A DNA stretch of 64,000 nt from Siphonodentalium dalli (GCA_032622095.1 CP136064.1:4024280-4088279); one strand, 5' to 3'; positions 22,485 through 34,559 are shown, counted from the first letter of the stretch. The notes: generated from the sequence alone by a model not told the origin. Translations and numbers: made by a program.

Positions 22485-23969
22485 CTAGTTGTGAATATAC
22501 AGCCCGGCAGAAGCTTCCAGGATGGATGTTGCTGAGAAGCGCCTCTCTGTGTAACAGTACCATAAGTCAAATAACTTCGCCTGTGTCTCGCTGGATGTCT
22601 TTCGCTGATTTCGGAAAATCTTTGATTCTGACAGCAGCTTCAATGTCATTGGGATGTCCTGCGACTCAAGGTACAGCTCTTCAATCAGCAAATAGAAGGG
22701 CACCTGACCTCTGATGGCGACTCTGGGGTTCAGTGCGTTGTGCCATCATTCAACGTCGTTGTTAGTACGGACGTTACACATACACACACCCCATCAGTTG
22801 ACGTCGAACACTGGGCCGGTTATCCATTTGTCGCCGACGTAGGACATGACTTGTTTCAGCTTTGTTGAATTGTCGTCGACAAGGCCACTGAGGTAGTCGA
22901 AAGTCGGAGTAATATGCTCGGCTGACAGAAACGGCAAGGAAAGCACCTTCCGCAGAAAGTGATGAATATCTCCCTTTTGGTTATATGTTGACTGAAAGAT
23001 GAAAAATAACTTTAGTGTTTGGTCCCAAACAAATAGTAATGTGTACGACATGGACCAGAACAGAGCTTTCAATGTTAGTCTATTCCTGATATGGTAGAAA
23101 TAAAGAGCGTTTATTTGTTTTCTGGTTTTTGTATTCTTTGGAGAATTATTGTCAATTAAATATTAATATATAGTATTTATAAAAAAGACATAATCATGTT
23201 TTATATTTAATTTAAATGTGTACAAATAAAGAGTGTTTTTTCTTTCTGTTTTTGTATTCTTTTGAGAATTATTGTCAATTTAATTTATTTAATTTAAATG
23301 TAATATAATTTTACACACCTGAAGGCCGACATCTTGAACCTTCCTGAACACGGCTTGTAACCAATGGAAAGCACAACCACGAATCGGTTACCCCGGAAAA
23401 CGTTGTCGAATGGCCTGCCACATCCCAGCCTCGAAGTCTAAGACGAATCGTTGGAGTCTGATGGTTGAAGTTGGCGCTCCGTGTAGAATAACAGATGTCG
23501 TCTGCTGGTCTCAGTGCAGTGGACGTCGATTTGATAAAATTGGGGGGGCTTTGGCTTCTAGAAAGGCTTGATTTATCTGCAAAAACAACAAAGTCTAATT
23601 AGAGTGCGAATTAATCATATCAACCAGATTACAATCATAGGTAATTAACATAAGAGAGTTGGTTTATTTAATTATTTAAGACTGAAAGTGTTTTCCATTT
23701 ACAAATAAAGTTCAGAAATTGTAAAATTTATTGCCAATATGGATTGATATTAGGAACAAAAAATTATATATATACCAGGTTGGGGCATGACGAACAAGTA
23801 AAGGTGATTGGCGTTTGTTGTCTCTTGGCCTGTCGGTATTCAGATTGGGAAATGCCGCTGCTGCACGTTCGATGCTGCCATCTACTACAAGAATTACATT
23901 GCACACTGTGTTGGCGGCCGACGATTTCTGAGGAACAGTGATGCAGATAACACTATCTTCAGAAGACAT
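22485..23969 (-). pseudogene. MULE-type transposase with stops and frameshifts
   Basis: Reading from 23969: LLVRHAPTWYI resembles the first-Asp block of MULE transposases. Near 23450-23330 is VLDFEAGMWQAIRQRFPG, a stop, then IRGCAFHWLQAVFRKVQ, the Asp/His catalytic region of the MULE family. Residues 23072-22794 (LPFLSAEHITPTFDYLSG) and NNDVE, a TGA, WHNALN at about 22755 follow. The C-terminal LLIEELYLESQDIPMTLKL lies at 22703-22485. The order matches animal MULEs related to FLYWCH-domain transposases. At least two stops and several frame changes make it inactive. It lies between the terminal repeats at 22165 and 25610, on the same strand as the accessory ORF. Confidence 0.85.
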
Positions 23970-24144
23970 GGTTGAGAGAATTATTTGAATTTTATTTTTA
24001 GTTTTTTTTTTATGGGTTTTGGGAATAAGCCCAGGGAGGATTTGGATTTGGCGTAACCCCTCCCCTACAACCCACTTGGAAATTTTGAAGATGACATGTT
24101 ATGAATAATCAAAACATGAAGTGGTGAAAATGGATGAAAATGAT

Positions 24145-25020
24145 CTAGACATTTTTTTTATTTACTTCTTTATTTCTTGTACTCTGTTCTTGAACTTTGG
24201 AACTTTTTTCGCCCAGTTGTTGTTTGAGATTGCTGCCTCTTGGCTTTCTTGGCTTCGATGTAGACATTGAGTGCTGCACACATTTCAACCTGATCCTCGC
24301 GATCAGTTGTTTTCTCGATCCTGCTCTCCAACATTTGATATTCAGCATCCGAACTGACGGAATAGACGGATTTGCTGCTAGTGTTGCTGATGTTGCTGGA
24401 GGTGGCGATGGAGGACACCGGGCTGTGATGGTATCCGGTGTCCAATGTGTCGACGTGTCCATCTCCACCCCGAAGTCAGCGGCAGGAGCATCGGGGGTAG
24501 TGTCCGCGTTCCTGTCTCCTCTGGCTTCGGCACTGGCACATGGAACTGCTGGCGTGATGACATCAGCAGTCTCCGAGACGACAGCAGGGACCTCCGGCAG
24601 ATCAACGGAGTCCCTGCTAGATGGTCTGATGTCGCCTGTCTCCAGGCAGGTCGGGTCGTCTGGACGTCTCTCAGACAACTCCGACCTACCGGCTGTGACA
24701 GCGGACGTCTGCTGAACCACACGGGGAGGGGTGACCGGCCGATCAACAGTCACCCCCATCTTCTTCTTCCATTTCGCCCGTCTGGCGGCGTCCCCCCTCC
24801 GTTTGGCATGTGTTTTTCTTTTTGGAGGCCCCTTCTTCAAGTTACGGCTGATCTCGGCGTTCCTGCTCCGTGTAGAAGACCTCTGGATACCAGCATCCTC
24901 TGTCCGGAATTCAACACAAAGAACCAAATAGCCCCTGTTAGCTTGGAGATGCCAACTAACAGTGTCCACTATCTGAGATCTTTGCATTGCAGCCAACGCG
25001 GCGTCAGGGATTAGCTCCAT
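24145..25020 (-). CDS. Accessory ORF of the MULE element, GC-rich, unknown function
   Basis: 291 residues from ATG 25020. A central basic region (KRKTHAKRRGDAARRAKWKK) is followed by LSERRPDDPTCLETGDI, an acidic ADTTPDAPAADFGVEMDT segment and, after a probable frameshift near 24440 (into the frame 24445-24170), YHHSPVSSIATSSNISNTSS and a Lys/Gln-rich tail. No known domain recognised; mostly low complexity. GC is clearly higher than in flanking DNA. It lies upstream of the transposase within the same terminal inverted repeats, so it is probably a second element gene. A diverged copy sits inside the Polinton at 11748-12451. Confidence 0.65.
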   Translation of the reverse strand: MELIPDAALAAMQRSQIVDTVSWHLQANRGYLVLCVEFRTEDAGIQRSSTRSRNAEISRNLKKGPPKRKTHAKRRGDAARRAKWKKKMGVTVDRPVTPPRVVQQTSAVTAGRSELSERRPDDPTCLETGDIRPSSRDSVDLPEVPAVVSETADVITPAVPCASAEARGDRNADTTPDAPAADFGVEMDTSTHWTPDTITARCPPSPPPATSATLAANPSIPSVRMLNIKCWRAGSRKQLIARIRLKCVQHSMSTSKPRKPRGSNLKQQLGEKSSKVQEQSTRNKEVNKKNV

Positions 25021-25474
25021 TGTCCGTCCTAAGCCTAATCCAAAACCGTCTCACTCGCCGGCATTTACACGAGGGCAACTGCAACCGAAGTCGCGACCGC
25101 ACAACTCACTCGTGTTAACGCTCTGACAGAGAGGAACTAATACAGCCAAAGAAAATAATGACTGCCTCGCTCCAATCCCTGCCAGAGATGATTTGAATTC
25201 GCTGACGGTTCCCTGTTTTATAGATGGGATAATGGAAACACACCATCTGATATGCCGCTGAGATGTAAATGTCAGGTTAGGTGTTGTGACGGAACACCAT
25301 ACGGCAACCACATCAAACGGGAACCACCACTGTTGGTAATAAAACAACACCCGGTGAACATCTGCATTCAATGTCGCATCTATTTGACTGTGTACACACG
25401 CTTTAGTATGTACTATACCCAATGCATCATCAGAGTCAATATTATATATGAAAAGAAAAGAAAATCAAATAAGT

Positions 25475-25610
25475 GCCGAAACGTCTCCGATGAAGTGCCG
25501 AAACGTCCAAGTACCTGTGCCGAATCAACCAAGTGCCGAAAACCCAGGTGCCGAAACGTCTCGAAACCCAAGTGCCGAAACGTCCCGGTGCCGAAACGTC
25601 CTGCACCCTC
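25475..25610. repeat. Right terminal region of the MULE element
   Basis: Seven or so copies of AAGTGCCGAAACGTC-type units, the reverse complement of the left end at 22165-22260. No target-site duplication is obvious outside the two ends; unequal loss of units may have shifted them. Confidence 0.8.
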
Positions 25611-25629
25611 CAACTAGTGTAACAACCCA

Positions 25630-27150
25630 TCAAATGGATGTCCCAAAACAACATACCGAGCTCCCCAAACCAACAATCGAGTGTCCCAAATCAACCAAGA
25701 AACACTAAAAACACACAACGAATAATTAAAACCACCATGAATGTATAAATCCATCAGATTAGAGACTCAAACGTATAGTTAGCGCTCCAAATCATCCAAT
25801 GCATGTCCCATACAATCTACCAAGACTTCAAAACCATCCAACGAGTTTACCAAACCACGGGATACTCGTTGTATTATTTAGGCAACTCATTTGATAGTTT
25901 TGGGACACTCGGTTGATAATTTGGTATACTCGATGGATAGCTTTGTACACTAGTATGATTAGGGCACTCTCTAGATGGTTTTAGACACTTAACGGATGGT
26001 TTCAGACACTAGTCTATAGTTCGTCGGTCTTAGAAACTCCAGAGGAACTGAAACACTCGATCGTTGTCTGGTTTGGGCCACTCTTAGGGTGAGTTGGGAC
26101 ACTGATCTGTAGGATGGTTTGGGACACCCAAAGTTTAGTTTGCGACGTCCGTTGGATGGTTTAGGATAGCACATGGGTGGTTTGAGACACTCGGTGTGTG
26201 GTTTGGAACAATAGCTGGATTGTTTGTACACTCATTTGGGTAGCTTATGACACTTGCTGTGTGGTTTGGCACACTGCTTGGTTCGTTTTGGACACTCGAG
26301 TGGACACTTGGGACACACACAGTGTCGTTTAGGACTCTCTGTGAATGGTCTAGGACACTGATTGGGTGGTTTGGGTACTCACTGGATGGCATGGAACACT
26401 TCGTGTGTATTATAGGACACAATGTGTGGTTGGGACGATACCTGAGTGGTTTGATGTACTCGTTTGATAATGTGGAATACTCATTGTGTGGTTTCAGACA
26501 CTCGATAGACGGTTTGGGACACTACATGCATGTGTGATCTGTGACACACGTTGTGTGGCTTGGACCACTCATTTGATGGATTGAGACAGTCATATTGTGG
26601 TTTGGGTCATCCGTTGGCTGTTTTTGGATACTATGAGTGTGGTTTATGACACCCGTTTTATAGTTTGAAGTATTCATCGGATGGTATGGAACACTTATTG
26701 TGTGGATTAAAATGCCCGTTGAGTGGTTGGGGACACCAGACGGGTGGTCTGTGCAATCATTATATGGTTTGGGATACTAATGGGGTGGACTGGGCCACTC
26801 ATTGTGACGTTTGAAATATTCATTCGTTGGGTGGTTTCGGACACGCTTTGTATGATTTATGACACTATTTGGTTGAATATGATCAGTCAGTTGAGTGGTT
26901 TGGCTATGCTACTGGTTTGTGGTTTTGGACACTACGTGTGTAGTTTGCAACACTGCCTTGTTGGATTGTTCGGAAAACTACGTATGTGATCCAAACCACG
27001 TGACATGTGTGTTTTGGGATACTTGTTGTATGGCTTGTGAAAACCCACTGGATGGTATGGAACACTCATTGGTTGGATTGGGACAACAATTGGGTGGTTT
27101 TGGGGTACTCGCTGGTTGTTTTGGGGTACCCGTTTGGGTACGTGGCTCCT
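25630..27150. repeat. Foldback-like satellite of ~20-bp units, orientation switch near 25860
   Basis: Degenerate tandem units with consensus near GGTTTGGGACACTCATTGG. From 25630 to about 25860 the units run in reverse complement (CCAACGAGT, CCCAAACC); from 25865 to 27150 they run forward for about 60 units. The switch point ACGAGTTTACCAAACCA matches that of the second array at 56945-56965. Several long frames across it are repeat artefacts. Confidence 0.85.
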
Positions 27151-27540
27151 CATCTTAGATACGTCGATGTGGTACCATGAATCTCGACCGATAAGCACGA
27201 AGCAACTCTGAGAGATTATTAGTACCCTAGTCAACGTTTCGATATCATGAGTACCCTATATAATGAACGTTTTTTTTTATCAATTCAGCTTTAGTGGTTG
27301 TACATGTATATAGGCATAATAATCACACCATGTGCTTTAGCCTCCAATAAAATAATTAGTATTAGTTTTACTGATTATCAGTCCATTTTATTAGTGGATC
27401 ATTATACTGCGTCAAATAACAACAACAAAATATACCAAAGTTTGGCAACTAGCTCGTATGCTCGAGTCTACTGGGATAACAGAGTTGGAACAACAAACTC
27501 GAGAATCATGACCATCCTTTGCGTTTTATTTACTCTGCAG

Positions 27541-29092
27541 CAACGGGTTCATGTTTACGTGACAACCCCATCCAACCGTGCGCCTGAACCCCGGCTGCTT
27601 GTCGTCTGTTGGGTCGCGTTACTATAACATCCATTCTGGTATAACGAGGAAGAACATACCAGATCCTTTACCTTCAAGTGCATCATCGAACAATAACAAT
27701 TATCGATACAGTGTACTAATGTTTGGATTTGATTCGTTGTCAAGGATGAGCTGGTTACGAACTTTACCGAAATTACACGACTATTTCACGAATGACCTTG
27801 GAGGAGTTTTGCTTGAAGGTTACAATATTGTGGGTGACGGGACGCCGCAGGCACTGCTGCCGATTCTTACAGGTAAATCAGAGAACGAGCTCCCCGAGGC
27901 GCGACGCGGTAAACCCGGGGCTCAGACAGTCGACCAGTTCCCATGGATATGGAAAGATTTCCACAGCATGGGTTACGTTACCCAATGGGTTGAGGACATG
28001 CCGCATATAGGAACGTTTCAATACCGAATGCTTGGATTTAAAACTCAACCAACCGATCATTATATGAGGCCATTTTACATGATTGCTCAAAAATTCTTTC
28101 CTCGATTCAAAGATTTATGTTTGGGTTCATTACCAAGACATATTAATATGCTGTAGTGGATGTTCGATTTGTTTAAACGTACTGGAATCGTCCGGTGTTC
28201 TCTTTTTGGCTTCCATTCTGAAGCTAGTCATGAGGATAACAACCGAGTGCGACTTCTTGACACAGATGTTCTTAATTTCTTGGAGCGTTTACAGAACGAA
28301 GGTTATTTGGATCGGACTATAGTCTTTCTCATGAGTGATCATGGTGGCAGATTCAATACATTTCGCTCAACGCACAGGGGTAAGCTTGAGGAGCGCATGC
28401 CCTATTTTGCAATAAAACTACCTCAAACATTTAAAGTTGACTATCCACAATTTGCCAAAAATTTAGAAACTAATGCTCATCGACTAACCACGCCATTCGA
28501 CATTCATGCAACATTCGAACATATATTGAATCTTAATGACCAATCAAATGCAAGTATTTTCAGTCGTGGAATCAGTTTGTTCAAAGAGATACCGCGAGAA
28601 AGAAGCTGTGCGCATGCGCATATCGCACCCCACTGGTGTGCTTGCATGACCTGGTTGGAGGTTGAACTGACGTCACCAGAAGTGCAACAAGCATTAAAAT
28701 CGGTTGTGAATAAAATTAATTCGCTGACGTTGACTAATCGGAACATGTGCGCTTTATTAAACCTTCGTCAAACGATCCGTGCCGTAAGATATTCAACTAA
28801 CACAGAAGTCCTCAAATTCAGGAAGAGTGCTGACTATGATGGGCGGAGCGCCGACATGACAGACAACACGAAGGAGGACATCAATCTGCTGCAAGTGACG
28901 TTCTCTGTCGTCCCTGGCAACGGCATGTTTGAATCGACAGTCTTGCATTACCTCCATAACAACACATACGTCGTCAGTGATTCAGACATCAGCCGCATTA
29001 ATAAGTACGGGAGGGACCCTCACTGTATAATGGATCGGATTCCCAGCCTACGTCCATATTGCTTCTGTCGCGAAAATATGCACGGCGGATAA
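27541..29092 (+). pseudogene. DUF229 family protein (sulfatase-like), single in-frame TAG
   Basis: The frame is open from 27563 to 29092 except for a TAG at 28154-28156. Visible motifs: SVLMFGFDSLSRMSWLRTLP (alkaline-phosphatase-superfamily N-terminal metal/nucleophile block), NIVGDGTPQALLPILTG, FHSEASHEDNN, FLMSDHGGRF and KLEERMPYFAIKLP, all characteristic of DUF229 (Pfam PF02995), a metazoan family related to sulfatases and usually membrane-anchored or luminal. The stop sits where the context LPRHINML-stop-WMFDL suggests a lost Gln (CAG to TAG). Upstream, TTTACTCTGCAG ending at 27540 is a good splice acceptor, but the frame just after it is closed by a TGA at 27560, so the N-terminal exons and the start are unresolved. 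No intron is seen in 1.5 kb. Confidence 0.85.
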
Positions 29093-29121
29093 TCTCCTTC
29101 TCCTTCCATTACATAGAGGAC

Positions 29122-29272
29122 ATCTAGTGTTTTTGAGTGGATACCAAAACATATGTCATGAGTGATCGAGACAAATGTTTATTTTCGCGAGCGGCTTGCC
29201 GCGAGCGAAAATAAACATTTGTCGCGGTCACGAATGACATATTTTTCAGTATCCATTCCAAAACACTAGATA
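29122..29272. repeat. 150-bp palindromic element 3' of the DUF229 gene
   Basis: Almost the whole segment is an inverted repeat: ATCTAGTGTTTT...CAAATGTTTATTTTCGC on the left and GCGAAAATAAACATTTG...AAAACACTAGAT on the right, centred on GAGCGGCTTGCCGC. A MITE or hairpin element inserted about 30 bp after the stop codon. Confidence 0.85.
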
Positions 29273-29731
29273 TTCTTTTTATTATACGCATTTCCAAAGA
29301 AATTCACCATTTACGACTCTAAATGATCTCACAATCGTCTTCAATCGATACATCATTTTTGAAGCCATCAGCTGATCATGCCTGTTCACGCAATGCTACT
29401 TAACCATCCGCAGAATATAAAAATATAGTTCCCGTATTCTTCCCTTTATTTTCCCCAATAAATATGTCGAATTTCAACATAAAATAGATTTTAATTATAA
29501 CTGTAATATCAGTGAATATAATATAAATTAGAATATCACAATGGGTTCTTTCACTTTGTCCTTCTTCAACAGTACAAACCGGAAACAGTAACGGTACACG
29601 CACGTGAATCGGTCGCACACGCGAGTAATGTGAAAGTATATTCTTCTATAACCCCTTCTGGGTGATATCTAAACGCGTTTTTTTCTATAATTCACAGTTG
29701 AGCGTATAATAAAATAATCATATCAAAACAG
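29273..29731. other. Spacer, nothing recognised
   Basis: AT-rich; no supported gene. Confidence 0.4.
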
Positions 29732-30041
29732 TTAAAGGGGTACTGTACACTAAACCCGACCATTTATGGGACCATCTCTTTTTATACTTGACAGAATAAA
29801 TGCAACAAGTGAATGAATCTGAGCCATGGATTAGTGCAAAATACACGTGTGTTCTCTGTGATCGATGCGAACATTATAATGGAGTCATACATTAATTTTC
29901 ATTATAATTGCCATTTGTTTACATCGTTCATAGGAAAGAATAGTGTATTTTGCAATTATACATGGCTCAAATTCTTTCATTTGCTGAATATATTCTGTTG
30001 AGTATAAAAGGAGATTATCCCATAACTGGCCGAATTACAAA
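29732..30041. mobile_element. Palindromic MITE, GTACTGTACACTAAA subtype, right tip lost
   Basis: The left tip reads TTAAAGGGGTACTGTACAC. Arms with GAGCCATGGATTAGTGC... and ...ATACATGGCTCAAATTC pair across the centre. The right end stops at ACTGGCCGAATTACAAA without the AGGGG tip. Same family as 37834-38103. Confidence 0.7.
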
Positions 30042-31123
30042 TACGTAAAATATAGACAGACATTGTTCTTATACCAATCAGAAATATGGCATAAACAGTA
30101 TGTTATATATATTGTCAATTTGTTTTCATTGTTATTTAAACAAAAGCAAAAAACGTTACAGAACCTGGCTTTTGTTTAGATCCGGATATTGTAAAGATAA
30201 AGAGCGTTATTTGTTACTGTTTTCCTGATATGGAAATAATAAAGAGCGTTTATGTCATTTGTGTGTGATTAACCAATAGAATTGCGCTGTGTTATGTAAA
30301 CAGAAGCAGAACTTCTCCATCGTACGTCTTGACGCGACAATATACTATTTACGCGCTGATTATGTTTGGCATATGAACAAATCTATATATATTTTAATAT
30401 TCCTTCCGTTGATGGCGATTTGAACAAATATGAAATATTTCTGCAATGAACACCGCCCGTGCCTTTAATGTACAGTACCCCGGATATTTTGTTCTAGACT
30501 TGACGTACTTTTGATCAATATAAAATTCAAAAATAATATAGCAACCTTCTAATGAAACACACTTCAAGCCGACCAGCTTATATTTGTTATAGTTTTCAAC
30601 ACAGCACGCCCAGAAATATATGCAACTCTGTAACTTTCGCTGCGGAGAATTGCATGTAAATTGGTCACTTGACCGCCTCCTTAAGGATGTGGGATCCCAA
30701 ATCAAAAGAGCGGCGGATAGTTATCATAGTTACCGGCGGATAGTGATCTCAGATTTCAGTTTCACTTCATTTTGGAGATAACCGTATTCTGTTGGGTTGG
30801 ATATTCGGGGATTCGTTCACAAACTGCTTTCGTGCTCGTACGCTTTTTTTCCATTGTAATTCAATCCACCAAACAAATTGATTGATTTTTTATTGATTTT
30901 TTATTTGTACAATAACAAATGATACAACAATAAAATTATGAACAAGTATATGATATGTATTGTACAGGAGCAGCATGACCATGGTTGAAAGAAACTGCAC
31001 GAAATACCTTTTTATCGGTACTATGCCATGAAGTGAGATCTCCATTTTCTGTGATCAAATCTTTGGGTGCATTCCATGGGTTTACACGGAACAACTTCAT
31101 GCCAATGATATATGTTTTTTTTT
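30042..31123. other. Spacer, nothing recognised
   Basis: Contains a repeated word ATAAAGAGCGTTTAT (near 30200 and 30240, also near 23100) but no supported gene. The minus frame 30705-30394 matches no family I know. Confidence 0.35.
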
Positions 31124-31498
31124 ACCCTGTGCCAATGCATTCTCTTATATATGCGAGTCGACCATTGGTCGCCTCGCATATATAAGAGAATACATTGGCC
31201 TAACATATTTTTACAATTTTAATAAATTTTTCTTGTATTCTTTAACAATTTTATAATTTCACCCATACAGAGCCCCAGACAAACATGAGCAGACGACACT
31301 CTTCTATATGCTTCTATATATGTGGGGCTCCCTGCAGTGTAATGGATGTTTTTTTTATTTTATGTCCTAAAAATTGTAAGAAACATTTATTTAAAAAAAA
31401 TGATAAGCAATTGTTAGGCCAATGCATTCGCTTATATATGCGAGGCGACCTATGGTCGACTCGCATAATTATATAAGAGAATGCATTGGCACAGGGTA
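31124..31498. mobile_element. Palindrome-bounded element, copy A
   Basis: Both ends are near-perfect palindromes of about 71 bp: TGCCAATGCATTCTCTTATA, then TGCGAG, TCGACC and its complement outward again. They lie at 31129-31200 and 31417-31491. The core of about 215 bp is non-coding and carries AGCCCCAGACAAACATGAG. The outer tips are ACCCTG/CAGGGT with T-run and A-run flanks. Confidence 0.85.
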
Positions 31499-31506
31499 AA
31501 AAAAAT

Positions 31507-32090
31507 CCCGACTTACGACTGGATTTGATATGGCGGGTCACAAATATAGTAAGCATCTGTGAGCGGTTGACTCGATTACGCGACTCCTCGCTGTGCGGTG
31601 ACGTACTTTACATTCGTTGCGCTCCGTTCAACATTTGTTAACCGATTAACGGTCGATTGTGGTGAATCTGAAATTAAGTAAGCAACCCTCGACCAACCAG
31701 AAAGCGTGTTGTTAACTTTAATTACACCATCGTTTAACCAGTGTAACGTGCAGCCGTTATGCAATATACCACGTTTCGGTATTATGCATGGGGGAGACCA
31801 CGCAGAACTACTTCTGTTTTAAATACATGCGCTTATTTAGATTTAGAGGTTTAGATTGATAATAAGTCGTTATCCACATAACAGACTATACTTTTAGAGG
31901 TTTAGATTGATAATAAGTCGTTATCCACATAACAGACTATAACAGACTATACTTGTCTATGTCAATTGAATGCCCACTTAATTTTCGAATACCTATAGAT
32001 CACATTATGCACAACATACTCCATATTATATACTAAATTCCGTTGCATATGTGACCCGCCATATTAAATCCAGTCGTAAGTCGGGATTTT
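31507..32090. other. Segment between two outward-facing GTGACC repeats
   Basis: The 38-bp repeat with GGGTCAC ends at 31544 and its inverted partner GTGACCCGCCATAT begins at 32051. Between them is a ~50-bp exact tandem duplication (TTTAGAGGTTTAGATTGATA; near 31844-31945). No gene. Confidence 0.6.
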
Positions 32091-32094
32091 TTTT

Positions 32095-32455
32095 ACCCTG
32101 TGCCAATGCATTCTCTTATATATGCGAGTCGACAATAGGTCGCCTCGCATATATAAGAGAATGCATTGGCCTAACAATTTTTTATCATTTTTTTTAAATA
32201 AATGTTTCTTGCAATTTTTAGGACATATAATAAAAAACATCCATTACCCTGCAGGGAACCCCACACATATATAGAAGAGTGTCGTCTGCTCATGTTTGTC
32301 TGGGGCACTGTATGGGTGAAATTATAAAATTGTTAAAGAATACAAGAAAATATTATTAAAATTGTAAAATATTGTTAGGCCAGTGCATTCTCTTATATAT
32401 GCGAGGCGACCTATGGTCGACTCGCATATATAAGAGAATGCATTGGCACAGGGTA
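32095..32455. mobile_element. Palindrome-bounded element, copy B
   Basis: Same structure as copy A, with palindromes at 32101-32171 and 32378-32448. The core is in the opposite orientation to copy A (CCCCACACATATATAGAAG, GTGTCGTCTGCTCATGTTTG). Copies A and B face each other across the GTGACC repeats. Confidence 0.85.
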
Positions 32456-34550
32456 AAAAAAATCAATATAAAATTCCACCCGAATACGCTGTGGCCAAGG
32501 AGTGTCCACCAAGTGATAGATTCTCATGTTCACCCAAAGACTTCCCCGTTATTTACCCAGAATGCATCATAAGTACCAACTAAGAGATAGAGTTATTACT
32601 CTTTCGGTGAGAATCATAAAATATCAGTACAGACCAGATAAAAATTAAGCACAGAGCACACGTCGATACCTTGACAAAATCAAGATGTTCACAGTGTATT
32701 CGACCGGATAAGTTGATAATACTGTTTTGGAGCTTCCTCTTTCATTTGGTATATAATATTGAAGTTGTTGTATATAATGTGATCTGGTGTTTCGAAAACT
32801 AAGTGGGCCTTTAATTGATATTAGTTTAACATTATACCACGTGGACTGAGTCGTATGGCGACATGTAACTTAATGCAATCAATAATTCCGAATATTTTCT
32901 AAGGTTGTTTCATCTTTCCAGGGTATTGTGGTATTGTTCGTTTTAGACTCCATGATTCGTGGCTAATAGTGGCTAATATTTATAATATCATGTAACATGA
33001 TTCGCTTAAATCTGAAAAGATTTAGCAATCAATCAGGTGGTGCATTTCATCGTAGATTGCATTCACATTGCACAAGGTACAATAATGCCCTCATTAATCG
33101 ACTCTCTAACCACAGCAGAATTATGGGTAACTTTTCAGGATTTAGTCGGAAATATGGCTTGTTGCCATTCATCGGAAAGCTCTCGCCGAGAATTTATCCA
33201 AAGTCAAAACGTTATTTTGATTACAAGAATTTAAATAGTTTTCGAAAGTGAATTCTGTCTTAATAAAGAAATAAAACATGCCCTTTCTGGAAAGTGACAC
33301 ATCGATATCCGGGACCATGGCTGTGGAGTTATGCAGTCGGCACAGTCTTGTTGGAGATAACATTTATTTGTCATATCAAATGAAGAGATGTGCTGTTTGG
33401 TGACCGGAAATATTGAGATATGTCCTTTCCCATGGACTCTCCGCAGCAAACTGGAATGCAACTAGATTTGGGACTGGATTCTGAATCGGACTAGGAATTA
33501 GAATTTAGAATTGTGATATATTGGTATTTATATCATCCCAGTAAGATTGTTTTACTGCTAAAATAAAGTTAGCTTGGTGCTATGACTCTAGTAAAGTAAA
33601 GTTAGCTTGGTGCTATGACTCAGATAATGGATTTAACATATGGCCGAATACATGTTCCGCATATTTTATGTTAATTAGTTCTGGTCATCATTTTACCGCT
33701 GTGCTCGATGCAGCGAGGTTGGATTCATAGTTTGCCTTATAAGCACTCGTATTTCCCTTATATTCCGATCACCAAAACACTATATATAATCATAATGGTA
33801 TAGTAACATACATGGATTTGGGGTTCATATAATACGCTTAAATCTTAATAGATATAAATAATGCTGAATTGGATATATATAATAGATCGGTATAGAATAT
33901 GTGGGGTAATACTGGATTATCCCACATAGCCACTCCAAGTTCAGTATCCAGCAGCCATACATAACAGCAACTTCTACACTACATCTGAAGTTTAACCAGA
34001 TATCTCTGATATTGATATTTATATTTATTAGTAATTGAATGTCAGGGCAGAGGAGCTCTGATAAGTTTTGGCAACTTGTGCTCCGATCCTCTGTGCCCAC
34101 ACATGTATCATCATTTATTATATATAATATGCGTAATATATATTGTATATTGTGGGTTAAAATAAAAAAATTCAAATCAAATCATTCGTTATACATGTAT
34201 AGTGACATGCAAGTCGACAGATGGGTTTCTAGGCGACATAGAGTTGTGTGAAATCATTAGTGTAACTTATCACCTAATAATACCCACCCGATTGAATAGC
34301 GAAATATACTTAATCGGGGTTCACGATTAATTAGCGATTGGAATTCAATCTGATTATGACGTGCCATGCGATGTTATGATTATATTTCGAATCGAGTATC
34401 CTGAATTAATCGAAAGGGTGATAACCCAATATAAAACTCACTTTCGACTAACTAACTGATTTGCCATGCAGCAAACGTTTACAACACCACAAGTGATCAA
34501 CGTTGGTCCTACATAAATCACATTCACAATTTTTTTTTTAAACGCTGTTT
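32456..34550. other. Unassigned region
   Basis: No supported gene. A direct duplication of about 28 bp (AAAGTTAGCTTGGTGCTATG) occurs near 33564-33622. A plus frame at 32997-33251 has no recognisable domain. Confidence 0.35.
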
Positions 34551-34559
34551 AATTTTGTT

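Noticed and set aside
24197-25014. Plus-strand frames of 172 and 189 residues
   Set aside because: Antisense shadows of the MULE accessory ORF.
25630-27234. Several frames of 80-100 residues
   Set aside because: Low-complexity products of the ~20-bp satellite.
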